Source: Lottia gigantea
Lineage: Eukaryota; Mollusca; Gastropoda; Lottiidae
Reading direction: 5' to 3'
DNA length: 64,000 nucleotides
Assembly (NCBI RefSeq): GCF_000327385.1
Contig: NW_008709379.1
Coordinates: forward strand, 5,342,328 to 5,406,327
Below, one piece after another: positions 26,001-41,000 of the stretch. The notes beneath the pieces were generated by a model. The model ran no database searches. It was not told where the DNA came from and worked only from the letters and a program-made list of their open reading frames with translations. A program made the position numbers and the translations under genes. Position 1 is the stretch's first letter; the number at the start of each line of letters is the position of its first letter.

Positions 26001-29000
26001 TCTCAATTATATGATTTCACATTTTTTGTGGACAATAACATTTGATTTTTTTTTCAAAATCTGGAGATGTTAGAACAGTCGTTAAAAGAGTAGCAAATGA
26101 ATACAATTAGCATTTAACCTACTTTGTAACATGAAACATAAGTTACCATAAAATCATACATGTGTAATCTACCGATGTTGTCGGGTTTCTACCGCTTTTG
26201 GATGTTGTCTACCTCTCTACTGGCGGGATACCCAATTCTACCGATTTTTGTTTTTTTCCTGATCCAATTTTCACAGGACCTGCCGTTTTCAATGTTCAAA
26301 CTCTCTACCCTAAATATCTATCATCACTTGCATCTTAATTGCCGGTAACACGCGTTAATCTCATCACGTAATAATATTATCATTGCCTGATTAATTAATC
26401 CCCAAATTAAGATTGTAATTTGATCTATTTTCACCCGATAATGTGTATTTTAAGCCCACATGACACTTTTTATAACAACATCCGGTAGATTCTACTTTCG
26501 CTTTTATAATAAATTTTACGGTAGCCCTACTTTTAATAAAAAACGAAATCTTGAAGTCTTCTCAGTATTTTATACCGTCAGTGTCAATCTGCGAGGTCTA
26601 TAATAGGCCAATATAACATAGACATCGTTTCAGAATTAATTTTCATTATCGGTAGATTATCATACGCGACTGGATGTCTAATTCTTATGTAAACTCAAAC
26701 TTCGTTTCATAAAATTGTTTTGTAATTTTACTGTAGCCTGTAAACATTCATTATATTGCCTGCATAACAGGCTTACTTATTACAAGTCTTTCCATTCTGA
26801 AGAACGTCAAAATGGAAGCGGAAAATTCAGTTCAATACTTCGTGAGAGTGTTGCAGGAAAAGTATTTAATGATCGCACTTGAGATATTTAAGATGTTATG
26901 AATTACACTTTTGGAAAAAGTAACATTGCCAGTACATATTATTTACTAAATATTGCTTTCAGAACATACTGATTTTTAATATGGTATTACATGTAGGCCT
27001 ACCGGTACCATTTAATTTAGAAGGCTGGGATCATGCTTGATTTCTTGTTTTCAAACATTTCACCTTGACATTATTTTTGATTCAATCAATACTGAAGAAT
27101 GATAATATCAAATTTTTTTCGGGCCCCTAAATTTAAAATATCAGGCATTATTTCTAGAATTATCCATAATTATAGATTGTTAATTTTAACTGTGTCATGT
27201 AGGCCTATGATCAGTTTAATTAATTTACAAGGCTTAAAGCTTATTTGAAAAAAAAAGAAGAAAAAAAACAATCAATTTGGAGTTTCAAATCACGAATTTA
27301 CACGCTTTGGAAAAATCTCCCGACTTTTCACCCAATCTCCAGATTTTTCAAGGCAAATCTCCAGATTTTTTTTCCTGACCTGTACACATGTATGATAAAA
27401 TGTGTTATTCTCTATTTCAGTGCTAATTTACCCAAATTATTTGGAGCAGTTGTAGTTTCTTCACAACCACAAGTAAGTATCCAACAGTTAGTAACTTAAT
27501 ACTTCTACCACCCTTATATGCCTTCAAACTAATTAACTATGCCCAACTATTTTAATTACATCTAATTTGCATTGTTTTTTTCAGGTACATGAAGTTAAAG
27601 TCAATGTAAAAGAATTAATACCAGACCCTATTACTATACAACTAAATGATATAGTTTGCTGGGTGTTCCGACAGCCTCAAAAACATGCTATACTTGATGT
27701 TAAGTCGAATGAATCTCTTCATGGTTCCTTATTTTCTCCTAGGTAATATTTTACTCAATAATTTTAATCGGAAACCTGGCAAATATATTGTCTTAAGTGA
27801 TGATGTCAGAAGGTCAGATCACTTGTATTGTAGCCTTTGTGGCAAAGAAACCAAATTGAATGTTGTTATTATATACATTAAAGCTCATTTTCTAATCTCA
27901 AAACATCCAAATGTCATCATGATGTATTTTAGCTGTTCAAATTGTTGTATTTTGTAGGCGATGTCATGGTTTAGCTGTTACAACTTGTGGTATCAGCCAT
28001 TATAATAGTTTATCATTTCATTATGGTAAATTAGCAGTAAGTATTGTTTATCTATTTAGATCTCTAATTTCCATAATATTATGATACTTCCTTTGAGCAG
28101 CTCAGGTAAATCATTATATATAATGTATTGAAAGAAATGATAATGCTATATATCATGTTATATTTTAGAGTAAAGAAGAGAAAATATCAAGTAGTGTTAT
28201 TTGTGATGAAAGAAATGATAATGCTATATATCATGTTATATTTTAGAGTAAAGAAGAGAAAATATCAAGTAGTGTTATTTGTGATGAAAGAAATGATAAT
28301 GCTGTTGTAAGAGTAGATAAACATGGTTTCCATCCTACCAAAGTTTATCTTAGCAAGGTAAAGATACCTCTACCCTTATTACAGGCTGCACTTTATCCTT
28401 CTATTGCCCAAGGAGAAAGCTTTGTGTGATGCCAATGATGGCAGGGACTCGATATGAACACATGTCATTCTTGAAGCACTGTCTCCAAGGTATATATACA
28501 TTACATGTACTTTCATTGCCATAATATGATATGTTTCTGTATTTTGTATAATTATTTTTGACCAGTTTATAATAAAACTATTTTAGGGTCATTCTGTTTT
28601 ATGGAATTGGAAAGGAACAAATGAAGAACATAATATAATACATGTTAATTCACCCAATTCAGATGTAAGTATTTCTTAGATTTGATATATCATGTTGATT
28701 TGTATTGATGGTTCTCATGTCTTATCTATCTGCTCATATTCCATAATGGATGAAGAATCAATTGGTATATAACTCAAGATCAAAATAGAGATTGATTCCT
28801 TCAATCAGAAATGAAGACAATTCCTTATAAAAATAGAATTGTTTGTCAATTTCAGCAACCATTAAATGTAATTGAAGGAATAAAATCCTTTAACAGTGGT
28901 AAATTATTACGTAATAATAGTTTTCTCTACACATTTGATGATGAAGGTGTTTATACTGTTGCTTCACAAGGAGCTCCTGGTTATTCTTGTAATATTTACA

Positions 29001-32000
29001 TCAAAAGTCATGGTAAGTACCAGGATTTTCAAATATTCTTTTGCATATTTTTTGTTATGTGTATAAATGCAAATGCCTGAATATTATATAAGAGTTGAGG
29101 AATTGTCGCAGATGTAGGCTACTATAAATGTTGTCCTTGTACACTGCATGGCATTATCTGTTTGTGCCAACTAAGATGCAGTATTGTATATGCACTCCAT
29201 AAAATTTTTGCTCTTTTATATTATTTATACTCTTATATGATATTGAATTGTGTTTAGCTAACAGATCAAGTCAGCCAATGATAGTGGAGGGAAATGGTGG
29301 AATAGTTGATAAGAATCACTGTGTAGAGCTATACTGTGATACCCCAGAATCAGATATATATTACACTACTGATAGTTCACCACCCAGTCTAGCTTCATCT
29401 AAAACTAAGGTAAGTCAACCTAGAGTTATTGTCCGTGATATCAGATATATATTACACTACTGATAGTTCACCACCCAGTCTAGCTTCATCTAAAACTAAG
29501 GTAAGTCAACCTAGAGTTATTGTCCGTGATATCAGATATATATTACACTACTGATAGTTCACCACCCAGTCTAGCTTCATCTAAAACTAAGGTAAGTCAA
29601 CCTAGAGTTATTGTCCGTGATATCAGATATATATTATACTACTGATAGCTCACCACCCAGTCTAGCTTCATCTAAAACTAAGGTAAGTCAACCTAGAGTT
29701 ATTGTCCGTGATATAGGATATATATTATACTACTGATAGTTCACCACCCAGTCTAGCTTCATCTAAAACTAAAGTAAGTCAACCTAGAGTTATTGTCCGT
29801 GATATCAGATATATATTATACTACTGATAGTTCACCACCTAGTCTAGCTTCATCTAAAACTAAGGTAAGTCAACCTAGAGTTATTGTCCTTGATATCAGA
29901 TATATATTATACTACTGATAGTTCACAACCCAGCTTCGTTCGAGTTATTGTCCTTGGTGTGTTATATACAAAGGGTTGTAGCTTATGAGACTCTGTAGGG
30001 TTGATATCACTTGTCTGTAACTTACTGATTAGACATCTCGAAATTTATTTTAACTTCAAAAGAAGTTATAATTATATTGTTTTCATTCCAGAAATATGAC
30101 AAGAAAAATGGTGTAATATTAAGCCGTAAAGGATATTGTTTTATAAGAGCTATATCTGTTGCTGAAAGTTGTATGGTTAGCCACACCTTTACTTCAAAGT
30201 ATGTATGACAATTTCTTCTTGATAATGTTGAAAAATAGAATACACTTTGGTACATTTCAAAAGTATTGAGTGTGTTTATGGATATTAAACTGGAAAATCA
30301 TCAGCAGTAAGTTTGATGCTTGGATGCTAATCTGTATGTTCAAGTTTGAATTAGCTGAATTAGGTTAAGATTGTGCCTTAAAAACCTTTTAACTCAATTA
30401 CTTTTCCTTCCAGTCGTTTTACAGTTCAATCACATGATAATGATGATGATGATAATGAATCAGATGTAGAGGTAGAAGTTGTCAATGAAAATATACAGAA
30501 CTCTGCTAAGGTATTGTATTTCTAGAGTATTTCTTAGTAATTATAATATACATAATCTTTATTTGAAAGGTTGAGAATAGTAATCAATTTGACATACAAA
30601 ATTTTGCTATTTCTTAATTATTTCCTACTTTTATTTCAGTCAAACAGCAGTGACTGGGATTGGTTAAACTGTGCTCCACAAATTAAAGGATGTTTTACTG
30701 GACCTGGTGAAATGGAATTATTTTGGGAACAAGCAGCAGAAGCCAATAGACATTTGATTAAAGGATATAGTGTAAGTTATTAAATGATAGACATTCTTAC
30801 AAGTACAACTAATTGCTAGTACTGTTTAATTACTGCTGTTCTGACGGAACTTCTAAATGTTCCTAAATTTGAACTGGTATCAGTTTTTTCTGATGTTTGC
30901 AGGCACTCAATAAAAGTTTAGATGAGTTACTGATATGGCATGATTTAATTTTGTTATATTGCAGGTGTTGCTAAATGGCGTGAGTTATTGTCCCTTGTTT
31001 CCTGCCCACAATAATAGTCTGAATATAACAGGTCTTGCAGGAAATAGATTTTATCAGATATTTGTGGAGGTTTATTCTAAAACCAATAATAGACCTCTCA
31101 AATCTAATGTCTTGGTAAGTTGATTTTATCATTTTTTGTATGTTAAAAGGTAGTATTTAGGTAAATTTGCCAGTCTTGTTTGACTATAACTAATATTTTA
31201 TGATAAGATATATCCTGTCATTGGAATTTTGTCATGTCCTTTGCTTTTAAAGCTAGAAAAATGGTGAACATGAGTTGCAATCTTGATTTGCTGAGAAAAT
31301 CTTTTTTTCTAGTTGGATTGAACAAATAATCCAGAAAAGAAGCCAAAATATTTGGTCAAAAACTATTGAGTAGACAGGATCCTTGACAAACTAAGATGTT
31401 TATTATTTCACTCAATACTTGATATCATTTTATCTGGTTTCTTAAACAGAATTTACGATGTCCTATCAAAACAAACGAAGGCGGACCGGTAATATCATTA
31501 GAAATACCTGATAAAAAGGACTCCATATCTATCGTGTGGATGGCTATAGATAGTCCAGATTGTCAAATAGAAGGTTATAGTGTATATATTAATGATCAAC
31601 AGTGTGGGCCTAAGGTATTTATTAATTTACTAACATGTGATCACCTAAGTTCTAAATATACTCAAATGATGTGCATGATGTCTTGGTTGGTTCCTCTCCA
31701 GCTTAAATGAATAAACACAAATTTACCTCACTGTACATGATATTGTTTGAATAATTTGTAGGTATAATGAAAATGTCCCAGTATGTTATCTATGTGTGAT
31801 GGCCATCATGTCTGTAAATTTAGATTCTAATTAAAGAGTTGAATTTATGTTTTGTAGTTAGTACCAGATCCTAACAGTAATAGATGTAAAGTTATAATTG
31901 GTAGTTGTTCCTATGATATACCATATAAAATATTTGTTGATGCTATAGTATCAGGTAGGCCTATGCTAATAATTGTTATTTTAATACTGAGTTATGAGAG

Positions 32001-35000
32001 GAAAATTAATTCAGAAAGATAGCATTATTACTCAAAAGAAATTTTAATTGATTCAAGGACCAGCATAAGTTGGTCATAGATAAATGTTATCTCTTTCATT
32101 GAGCCATTTCAATGTTTTCATAAAAAAAGACATCATTCAAGAGCTGTAAAAAAAACAAATCTATATGTCCATCTCATTGGATCTATTACCAAAAAGTCTA
32201 AAAATTGACATTTGGATATACATGTTGATTTGTAGGTACTGGTGAAACTAAGATGTCTAATGTTATTGAAATGCAGCTACCTCTAGATACAAGTGGTATT
32301 ACCTTACCACCACAGAATGAGAGAGATAATGATGAAGAGATATATTGTGAATATGTTGAAATACATGAAGGTTCTGGCTATTTACCACAAATGGATGGTA
32401 AGTTTTTTTATTTTAAGTCTTTATTCCATCATTGTTCTATCAAAACAGTTTCAAGTATTTTTGGTCCATCAACTTGATTTTTAATCTGCTATTCTGCATA
32501 CACATTGTTTAGACCAATAAACAACGAATCTCCATTTCTTTTTAGATGAGAAGAATACAAAAGAAGAAGTTATTGATATGAATTACTCAAAAGGTAAGAA
32601 TTATACAATCTTCCAAATATTCCTTCTTAGGATGATCTTTCTGGACCAGTTGCTGAATTTGGAACAATATGGCATTTCTACCTATCTTCCAGTTACGGCA
32701 GTCCTACAGTTTATTAGATTTTTTTAAATCGCAATACTTAACATTTGTAAGAAGTTTGTGGATGGTTGAAATTGGAACTGTTGATTTTTATTATGATAAA
32801 TAGCATTTTGGCTGTAATTTTTCAACTTATAACTTATTCTAAATGATTCCTGTGATAATATTAATTTTAACTGCATGTTAAATGTTGTGGAAGCATGTAT
32901 ATTGTTTAGGTTTTTTGTTTGTGTTTGTTAGTTGTCATTTATATGTATTTAAGATACAAATCACATACAGGTATATTCAGTTTAGTTGTTGGCTTGTTCA
33001 GGTTTGTGAGATTTGCCGAAAGTTTCTCTCTTTAATATGGAATATGGGAAAATAGCATGAGCATGTAAACAGTTTATTGTTGTTTAGGTTGAATCATTTA
33101 CGGCTTGGATATAAACCACTGCTACATTCACAACAAACTGTATTTTATCTATGTTTTATACAATGACATAATATACATTCTGACATCACATCTCATATTC
33201 AGGAGATGATTTCATCGCAATGATTGCATGTAAACTATTAAACCATAAACACACACATATATACATATATAGTATATTGTATATGCAGGTGAAGATCCAG
33301 ATCAGATCTGAATCAGCTTGAACACATTGAAGATCTGAATCGGCTTGAACACATCAAAGATCTTAATCAGATTGAACACATTGAAAATCTGAATCAGCAT
33401 TAACACATCAAAGATCTGAATCAGCATGAACACATTGAAGATTTGATTCAGTTTGAACACATCAAAGATCTGAATCAGCATGAACACAGTGAAGACCTGA
33501 ATCAGCATGAACACATCAAAGATCTGAATCAGCATGACCACATTATTGTATAAGAAGAGGTTAATGTTACAAAGAAACAGATACATTGTGTAATTGAATC
33601 AGCATGAATATATAAATAAGCATGAACACACAGAACACTTTTGAGCATGTACACATTGAATGTATGGATTAATCTGATCATTGTATAAATGTATGAAAAT
33701 ATGAATAACAGAAGTCTACTATATATGCATCTAATATATGGATGCAGTTTTCAAGGAAACTTTTTGATTCTAGGTATTGAGCCATTATCAGAGAAAAAAA
33801 GATCTATGAAGACATATGCTTCTATGGATACCTACTCCAAAGCATTTCTAGAGAAAAAATCAAATAATATTGATCAAAGTCGACAAGAATTCTTCATAGA
33901 AGATGATCTCAAAAGAAATTTCACTGCCCCTAGACAATCACAGAAATCATTTTATGCTGTAGCCAAATTTATGATGAACTTTATTAGAGCTCAAAAACGT
34001 TTGCAAGTGTTCAAGAAGGGTCCCAAGAAGCTGCCACTAAATTGGGGAGTACTAAAGAACGTTTTTCACAAAACAGTACAACTTCATGGTCATGTTGAAG
34101 TTGGAAAGAACATTCCTGAATTAGATCCTGAACCCGAGGAGGAAGTCAAAGTAAAGCCATCAAAAAGATTGCCCCTGAATAAACTAAAAAGATTTGTAAA
34201 TGTCAAGCAACAGTTATCTCGAGTTGTAAAACCATCACAACAACAACCTACACCAGAAGTTCAAAAGAACCCTTCATACACAGAAACAAAATTTGAATTA
34301 CCAAAACAAAATTCCTTCAGTCGATCAGAAACTGAAACAAGACATCTGATGCCAAGACAAAACTCACAATCAAGATCTGATCACTCTGAAACTAGATTAC
34401 AGTTACCACGGCAACACTCCCAAGGTTATCAGTCTGACAGAAGACTTCAGTTACCGCGTCAAAGCTCACAAGGCTATTCAGACAGTTCTGATCGAGGATT
34501 GAACATGCCACGACAGATGTCTCAGTCCCACTCTGATTACTCAGAAACCAGATTTGAGTTACCAAGACAACATTCTCATAATCCTTCAGAATATGCCCAA
34601 AGATCACGAGAAGGGTTTGCCAAGATGAGAAATGTTCGATCAGAAGACGAAAGGAGATATCATCAGCATGATCCAAGAAAACATACATCTCATAACAGAA
34701 CATCATTTGATTATTATCAAGATGATATTGAAGAGGTCTCCTTTGATTCAGAATTTGATGATTCCACAGATAGATCCTATAGAGTAGTAGAACGTGCTGA
34801 AGACTCTGGCCAATTTGGTGAACAAAGTAGAGGACCTGGTCGTCATGGTAAAACAGGCAACTATTTCCATGATTTGTATGAAAGACAATTAGAAGTGGAT
34901 TATGACACACCAAGAAGGAGAATGCATCATGATTTGGAACAAACAGATTCAGAAATATATCATTATGATTCTTTGTATGGCAGAAAACCAGAGCATACCC

Positions 35001-38000
35001 AAAAAATAATAAAAGATAATTTCCCATATAAGGATGAAATTGGTATTTATCCTCCACAGTTAAATTACTATGATAGAAAAGTTTTGCCACCTAAAGAATA
35101 TGGCGGTATGCTTGACCGCTATTTGGAATGTTATCAGCAAATGCCACCAGAAGGTATGTTAAGCATGTGTCTTTATTAGAATCATCGTTTTAGCTCATTG
35201 GTCAATTCTGGAACCAAGTCTTTTGTTGTATTATTATGATGAATGGAAAGTGTTATGATGAAAGGTCAGAATTATGATAACTTAAAAGGATGTTATTGGT
35301 GACCAAAAACAAGTTTTTGTGGCTAGACGGTATGATGGTAATGATCAATGTTTTGCTACATGTAGTTTCCTTTAGTGTCCTCTGATTTTAGTTTAGTTTC
35401 ATCTTTGGAAGTGTTTAGAAGTGTAAAGACCAGATAATCCATCCTATATATCATTTGTTTACATATTTCCTATTGTGAAAGAGTGTTTATGTTCAGTCAT
35501 GCTTGTGCTTCTTCTATAGTCAAAGATTATTTATGAATTTCTATCTTATTATTTGTAAATTTAAAATAGAAATATGAATTCATCCTTAGAAAGTGTATTC
35601 ATCAAAGTGTACATATGATTTCAGATCAAAGTACATTCACAGAAGATCAATATTTACAAGGGAAGAGTGATGAAAAGGGAGGTAAAAAACGCCCAGGAAA
35701 TACATTCCATATTGATTCTATGGAGAGTGAATCTGAAACTGAGACTGAAGATTCAGATGTAGCTTCAGATGATGACAATAATCTTGAACAGAATATTGTG
35801 ATCCTTGATGCTGCCAGTAACAGAACACATGACACTGTACATTCCAAATCCAAAAAGAAACATAGAAGACGAAAAGACAAACCGAAACGTAAGAGGAAAC
35901 ATTTCTCACCACGTAAAGCAAGTTATGTGGATGTTGATGATGATGATGATGAAGACTATGCTGATGGAGGAAGACAGGGTAATGAACATCAGAGAAGACA
36001 TGGTAAGAGAAAATCTGGTAGAACTACAGCTATTGTGGAAGTACAGCAAACAGTAGAATTGGATGTACAAGATAGTCGTTTTGGTGATAATAATCAAGAA
36101 ATTACAGAACAGAAAAGATTAGCTGTACCAGTCTCTTCTAGTGCTAATATGTTACCAGTTGGTGAAGGCGAGGTAAATGTTTTACTTTCTGTAGCTTTTT
36201 ATCCAGTTCTTTATGGTTGGTTTCGGTTTTTAGAAAAGGTCATTTCATATGGTCAACATGAACAATTATTATTAGTCAAGATGTGTTTACAATTTTCAAT
36301 AATTGTGAACTTTCAAATTTTGTGTGCAAAAGCAGCTATAAGAAGAGTTTTTCCACATCTTTGAAGTATTGGAGGTTTTGTTAGTTCTTAGAGGTTCTCT
36401 ATCACTTAATTTAATTTTTTTTTCCAGTTTATATTGGGAGATGGAGATGGTATTTTACCAGCACCATCTATAATGGTAGAATCTCGTGGTAAAAGAGGTG
36501 TTCGAGTTGTATGGGAACTACCAGAAAGTCCTGATCCCAATTATAAATTAATATTATATTGTGTTAATGTTGTTGGTTATAAATTCTCTAAAGACATCAA
36601 TAGTGACATCAGGTAGGCGTAGATTCTATTATTCTATTATTGATCATGGGTTGAGAGTACTTATAAATATACTACCCATTAGGGTAATAACTGTTATGGG
36701 TAAATTAATACAAAATGATTGTAGATCTTGATATTATAATGTGGCAATCCAAGCACACATTCAGACCATATTATGTTTTATTATCATTATTCTGTTATGT
36801 CATAATAAGTCTGATTGGATTTGTGAAGCCATGGGGAAACATATTCACCATGTTTATTTTCAAGTATATCTAAAGCTGTTGGTCTGTATTTTCAGTTTTG
36901 AGTGTAATCTTGTAGAAAAAGGAGAACAAGTACGAGGTGTTCAACATTGTTGGAATGTACAAGGAGAAGAAAAATGTAATATTAAAGGATTATTACCAAG
37001 TCTTACTTACAGGTATTGTTTATCATATATAATATCATATGTTCACATAGGTCATAGGTTAGAAATAGCACAAAATAATGTGGTTGGACGGATAATGATT
37101 TTTTTTTTCCAAATATTTGTTATCATTAATTTCTGTTTCTATTGTTAAATGTTATTTTGTAGGATTTATGTTATTGCCAACTATACCCATCTACATGGTG
37201 ATGAAGCTTGTGAAATTCAAACAACATCATCAGTATTATATTATACTACCATGGGACCACCTAAACCTCCTACTACTCTTGTTAAAAGTGTAGATTTCTA
37301 CCAGGTAAGAACATTACAGTATAAAACAGTAAATATAGTTAAAGAGATTGTAAAGAGGTTTTGTAAACTTTTTAAGTGTATTGGGAACCATGAGAGTATT
37401 GATTTGCACCATTTTAATTTTTTTGTCTGTGGTTCTTGCATCGACCAAAATTAAGAGTTTATGATGTCACTATTGCAATGCTAATGATATAAAAGTACCT
37501 ATGTGTTAATGACATCTTAGCAAAAGGTTGTATAACTTGATTTGACATCTTGAGAACTGCTTGTATACATACATGTGTAATCTACCGATGTTGTCGGTTT
37601 TCTACCGCTTTTGCATGTTGTCTACCTCTCTACCGGCGGGATACCCCAATTTTATTTCCCCAATTAAGATGATAATTTAATATATTTTCACCCGATAATG
37701 TGTATTTTAAGCACACGTGACACACTTTTTATAACAACATCCGGTAGATTCTACTTTTGCTTTTACAATAAATTTTACGGTAGCCCTACTTTTACTAAAA
37801 ATAATATAAAATCGTTTTGTAATTTTACTGTAGGCTGTAAACATTCATTTATTGCCTTCATAACGGGCTTACTACTGGAAGTCTTTCCATATTATATCTG
37901 AAGAATGTCAAAATGGAAAAGGCAAATTTGGTTCAATACTTCGTGAGGGTATTGCAGGAAAAGTATTTAATGATCGGAAAAAGTAATATTGCTTTCAGAA

Positions 38001-41000
38001 TATACTGATTTTTAATATGGTATTACATATATGATGTAGGCCTACAAGTTGTATATGATTGATTCGATTTTAATTCTTTGATGTAGGCAACTATGGAATG
38101 GGATCCACCAAGTATTGTACATCCAGGTGTTAAAATAAAAGGTTATCAGTTGTATGTTGATAATAAACCATTAGGTGATGTTAGAAACAGTGATGTAAGA
38201 CAGATGGTGATAAATAATATGATACCAGGTAAAATGATTTATAGATATTTATAGAAATGCTGATCCTACGACTAAATTTGGAAAATCTTGATACCTTAGA
38301 AAAGTATACATGTATTTCTCTGATCTCTGTCATCAACAAGTATTCTTATCATTTTTCCAGTCAACAATTTTAATAATGCCAGGCAACCTTGAGTTATCCT
38401 TGTAAAGGTTTCTTTTCTTTAATTGATAAGTATGAGCAGAATCCAATGATTAAACCAATTTGAATAATCAACAAATTTCAATTGAAAACAGAATTACTGT
38501 GTTTATTCATACCAAATCTTTTCAATATAATTTTTGGGTATTAATTATTTTTTGTGGTTTGTAATATAGTTTCATTTCATTTTTTTACATGTAGGTAAAA
38601 CTATATCAGTCCATGTAATAGCTGTAACATCTAGAGCTAGTCAAGAGAGTGATCCTTCTAAAACTATTTACCTGTCTTGTCCCAGACGACCTCCATCACC
38701 AACAATCACACAACAACCATCATTTAAACAAGGCTGTGTACTTATAGCCTGGGATAAACCTAAAGAATCAACTTCTTCTAATATTGAACAGATATCAGCC
38801 TATTGGTATGTACAGGTTATAGAAATAGTGTCTTCAACTATTTTATCACAGGCACCAAGCCAGTAGATGAAGTGGTTACATATTTCAATCATACATATCA
38901 AGAACAGACTAAGTGTTTAAAGAACTTTTGTAAGTGTTGGTCCTATAGATGTTGATGTTTATGAATTACCAAAGCCTGGTTTTAACTTAATAAATTTTGA
39001 AAATATCAATTTCAGTCTGGAGAATTGCAATGTCAGAAAATTCTGTCTCGAATTTGTATGTGTTTTCATATCAAAATGATATTTGTTATTTTCAGTGTAT
39101 ATATTGATGGAATATGGCATGGTGAAGTTAAAGCTAATAAAATCAGTGATAAACAGGGTTATCAATTCTTTCTTACTGATTTATCTCCAGAACAATGTTA
39201 TGATGTCTCAGTTAAGGTAAATTTGTTTTAACAATTCTCAATAGGTAACACAGACAGAAATTTAGTCCCTTAAATCAAATGTGGTAATCTTGAAATATGC
39301 AATGTCAGGCATTCGGAAATATTAATACAACACAAGATGCACATCTAGGTTATGATTCAATACATAAACATATCTAATCCACTAAGTTATTTGGTAAAAT
39401 CGATAGTAATTGATATATTTGAATTATGTTTTTTTTAGTCTGTTTGTGGTCAGAGAGATGTTGATAAAGAAACACAGCATGTCTATTGTTTAAGTGATAG
39501 TCCAATGTCTAATATTGTGACTGTACGAGCTCCAGCAGCCCCTAAATCTCCTACTCTCAGACTAGAAGGTTTACATCCAGATGGTATAGATGTAACTTGG
39601 CAAGTTCCTCAACAGTTTGGTGATGCTTCTATATCAGTAAGTTTTATTAGATCATCATTTCATTCAAAAGAAAGACAGAAACGAAACATAATTTAAAAGG
39701 ATAATAAGATTAAGTTCTACCAGCTGGTCCATGGCCAAAACTCTTTAAAAGATCATTAGTATCCATTTAAAACTTAGTGTACTAGAATAAGGAATAAAAA
39801 ATTGACAATGATTAGGACATACTTATATTTATATCATTTTGATTCTTTGTTTTGTGGTATTTCTTTGTTTTAAAACATCTCTATAACTATTTTCTAAACA
39901 AATTTCAAGACTTGTGACTTGTATGATTGTAGGGTTATCAAATGTTGAAAGACAATAAATTATATGGTGCAGTTATTCCCCCTGATGTAAATAGTTTGAA
40001 GATTAAAGACATGTCATTAGGAGAGAAGGTTAATCTACAACTAATAGCTCTAACAGAACATCCAGTGGGTAAAACTGATGGTAGTCTAGCTGGTGATAAA
40101 GATTCTGGACTAGGTGGTTCTACTATACCTGATGATAAACGAGGTTGGTACTAGGCATAAAATTCTCACTCTTCAAAATAAGTACCAAACTGGCATATCT
40201 TTTGATAACAGTGGACTTGATTCCTTGAAAATGAAATCCTGCAGGCTATGTCATTATCTTATCACATTTAGTTTTGTCCAAGAGTCAAGATGAATTTTTT
40301 TATGCCAGAACTGAATCAGTGTGTTTATCATTGATAACTTACCATCTATTGTAGATATATTTATGGGTGAAAGATATTCAGGATGTAAACCAGGCCCCAA
40401 ATTATCCATACATTATACTGGCCTAGTACAAGCTCCAACTGAAGTGCGATGTGAAAAGGTCACAGGTCACTCAGCTTTGATTGTATGGAATAAAGGTAAT
40501 TCTATATCTAGAAAGGAATAAGTTCATCTCAGTATTTGAGTTAGCAACTGAACTAAACTTTAACAAACTTAAACTTTAAATAGTGAACTACAACAAATTA
40601 AGAAAGTTTAGGTTCTGGTCTCTTTCAGAACTTTATTCTCATTCTCTAATACAGATATTACCAATATCAATGGTCATTTATACATATTATCATGTAAATT
40701 TTGGTGACATCAGTCTCACCATCAATGATTAACTTTCGTCAAATTGCAGAGGAACTGTATGTTGGATTTTATTTCTGCATAGAACTATGGATAGCTGAAG
40801 TTGAGTTCAATCAACTTGTTAAGCAAATACACAAATAACAAGTAATTTCATAGATATATTCTAATCAAGTCAGATGCATTTAAGTACATCAGTGCTGGCA
40901 AATTTTCAGTGAATGTTACAGTCTGCAGATAACTATAGTAATATGCAAGTTTTAAATCATATAGTTTACCTAACCTTATATTGATTGTTATAGAAAATGG

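Larger units (their letters stand above)
19187..29012 (+). other. Giant gene exons 2-20: seven cupredoxin-like repeats
   Basis: Exons: 19187-19266, 19924-20093, 20428-20646, 20986-21027, 21277-21366, 21803-21899, 22808-22879, 23090-23124, 23449-23606, 24252-24401, 24835-24992, 25128-25244, 25846-25958, 27421-27472, 27585-27742, 27958-28036, 28247-28357, 28587-28664, 28856-29012. Each repeat follows a plastocyanin/azurin-like plan: GFxP, then a Gly/Asn-Asp-x-Val turn, a Trp-rich strand (VKWWWK, VWFHW, IWWKW, VWWVW, VLWNW), a His-x-Ile/Val strand, and a late G-V/I-Y-Y-F strand ending in a V-x-V edge. The first copper-ligand His is kept in five repeats (PHTI, SHSV, QHNI, KHAI, EHNI) and missing in repeats 1 and 4. 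The later Cys-His-Met ligand loop is not visible in any. The fold call rests on motif order and is made without a profile search. Confidence 0.75.

Noticed and set aside
33302-33586. Repetitive minus-strand frame (FDVFMLIQI units)
   Set aside because: It is an intronic 27-bp tandem repeat whose period is a multiple of three.
34392-35090. 232-codon minus-strand open frame
   Set aside because: It is antisense to the repetitive exon 30 of the giant gene; its openness follows from the biased codons on the plus strand.
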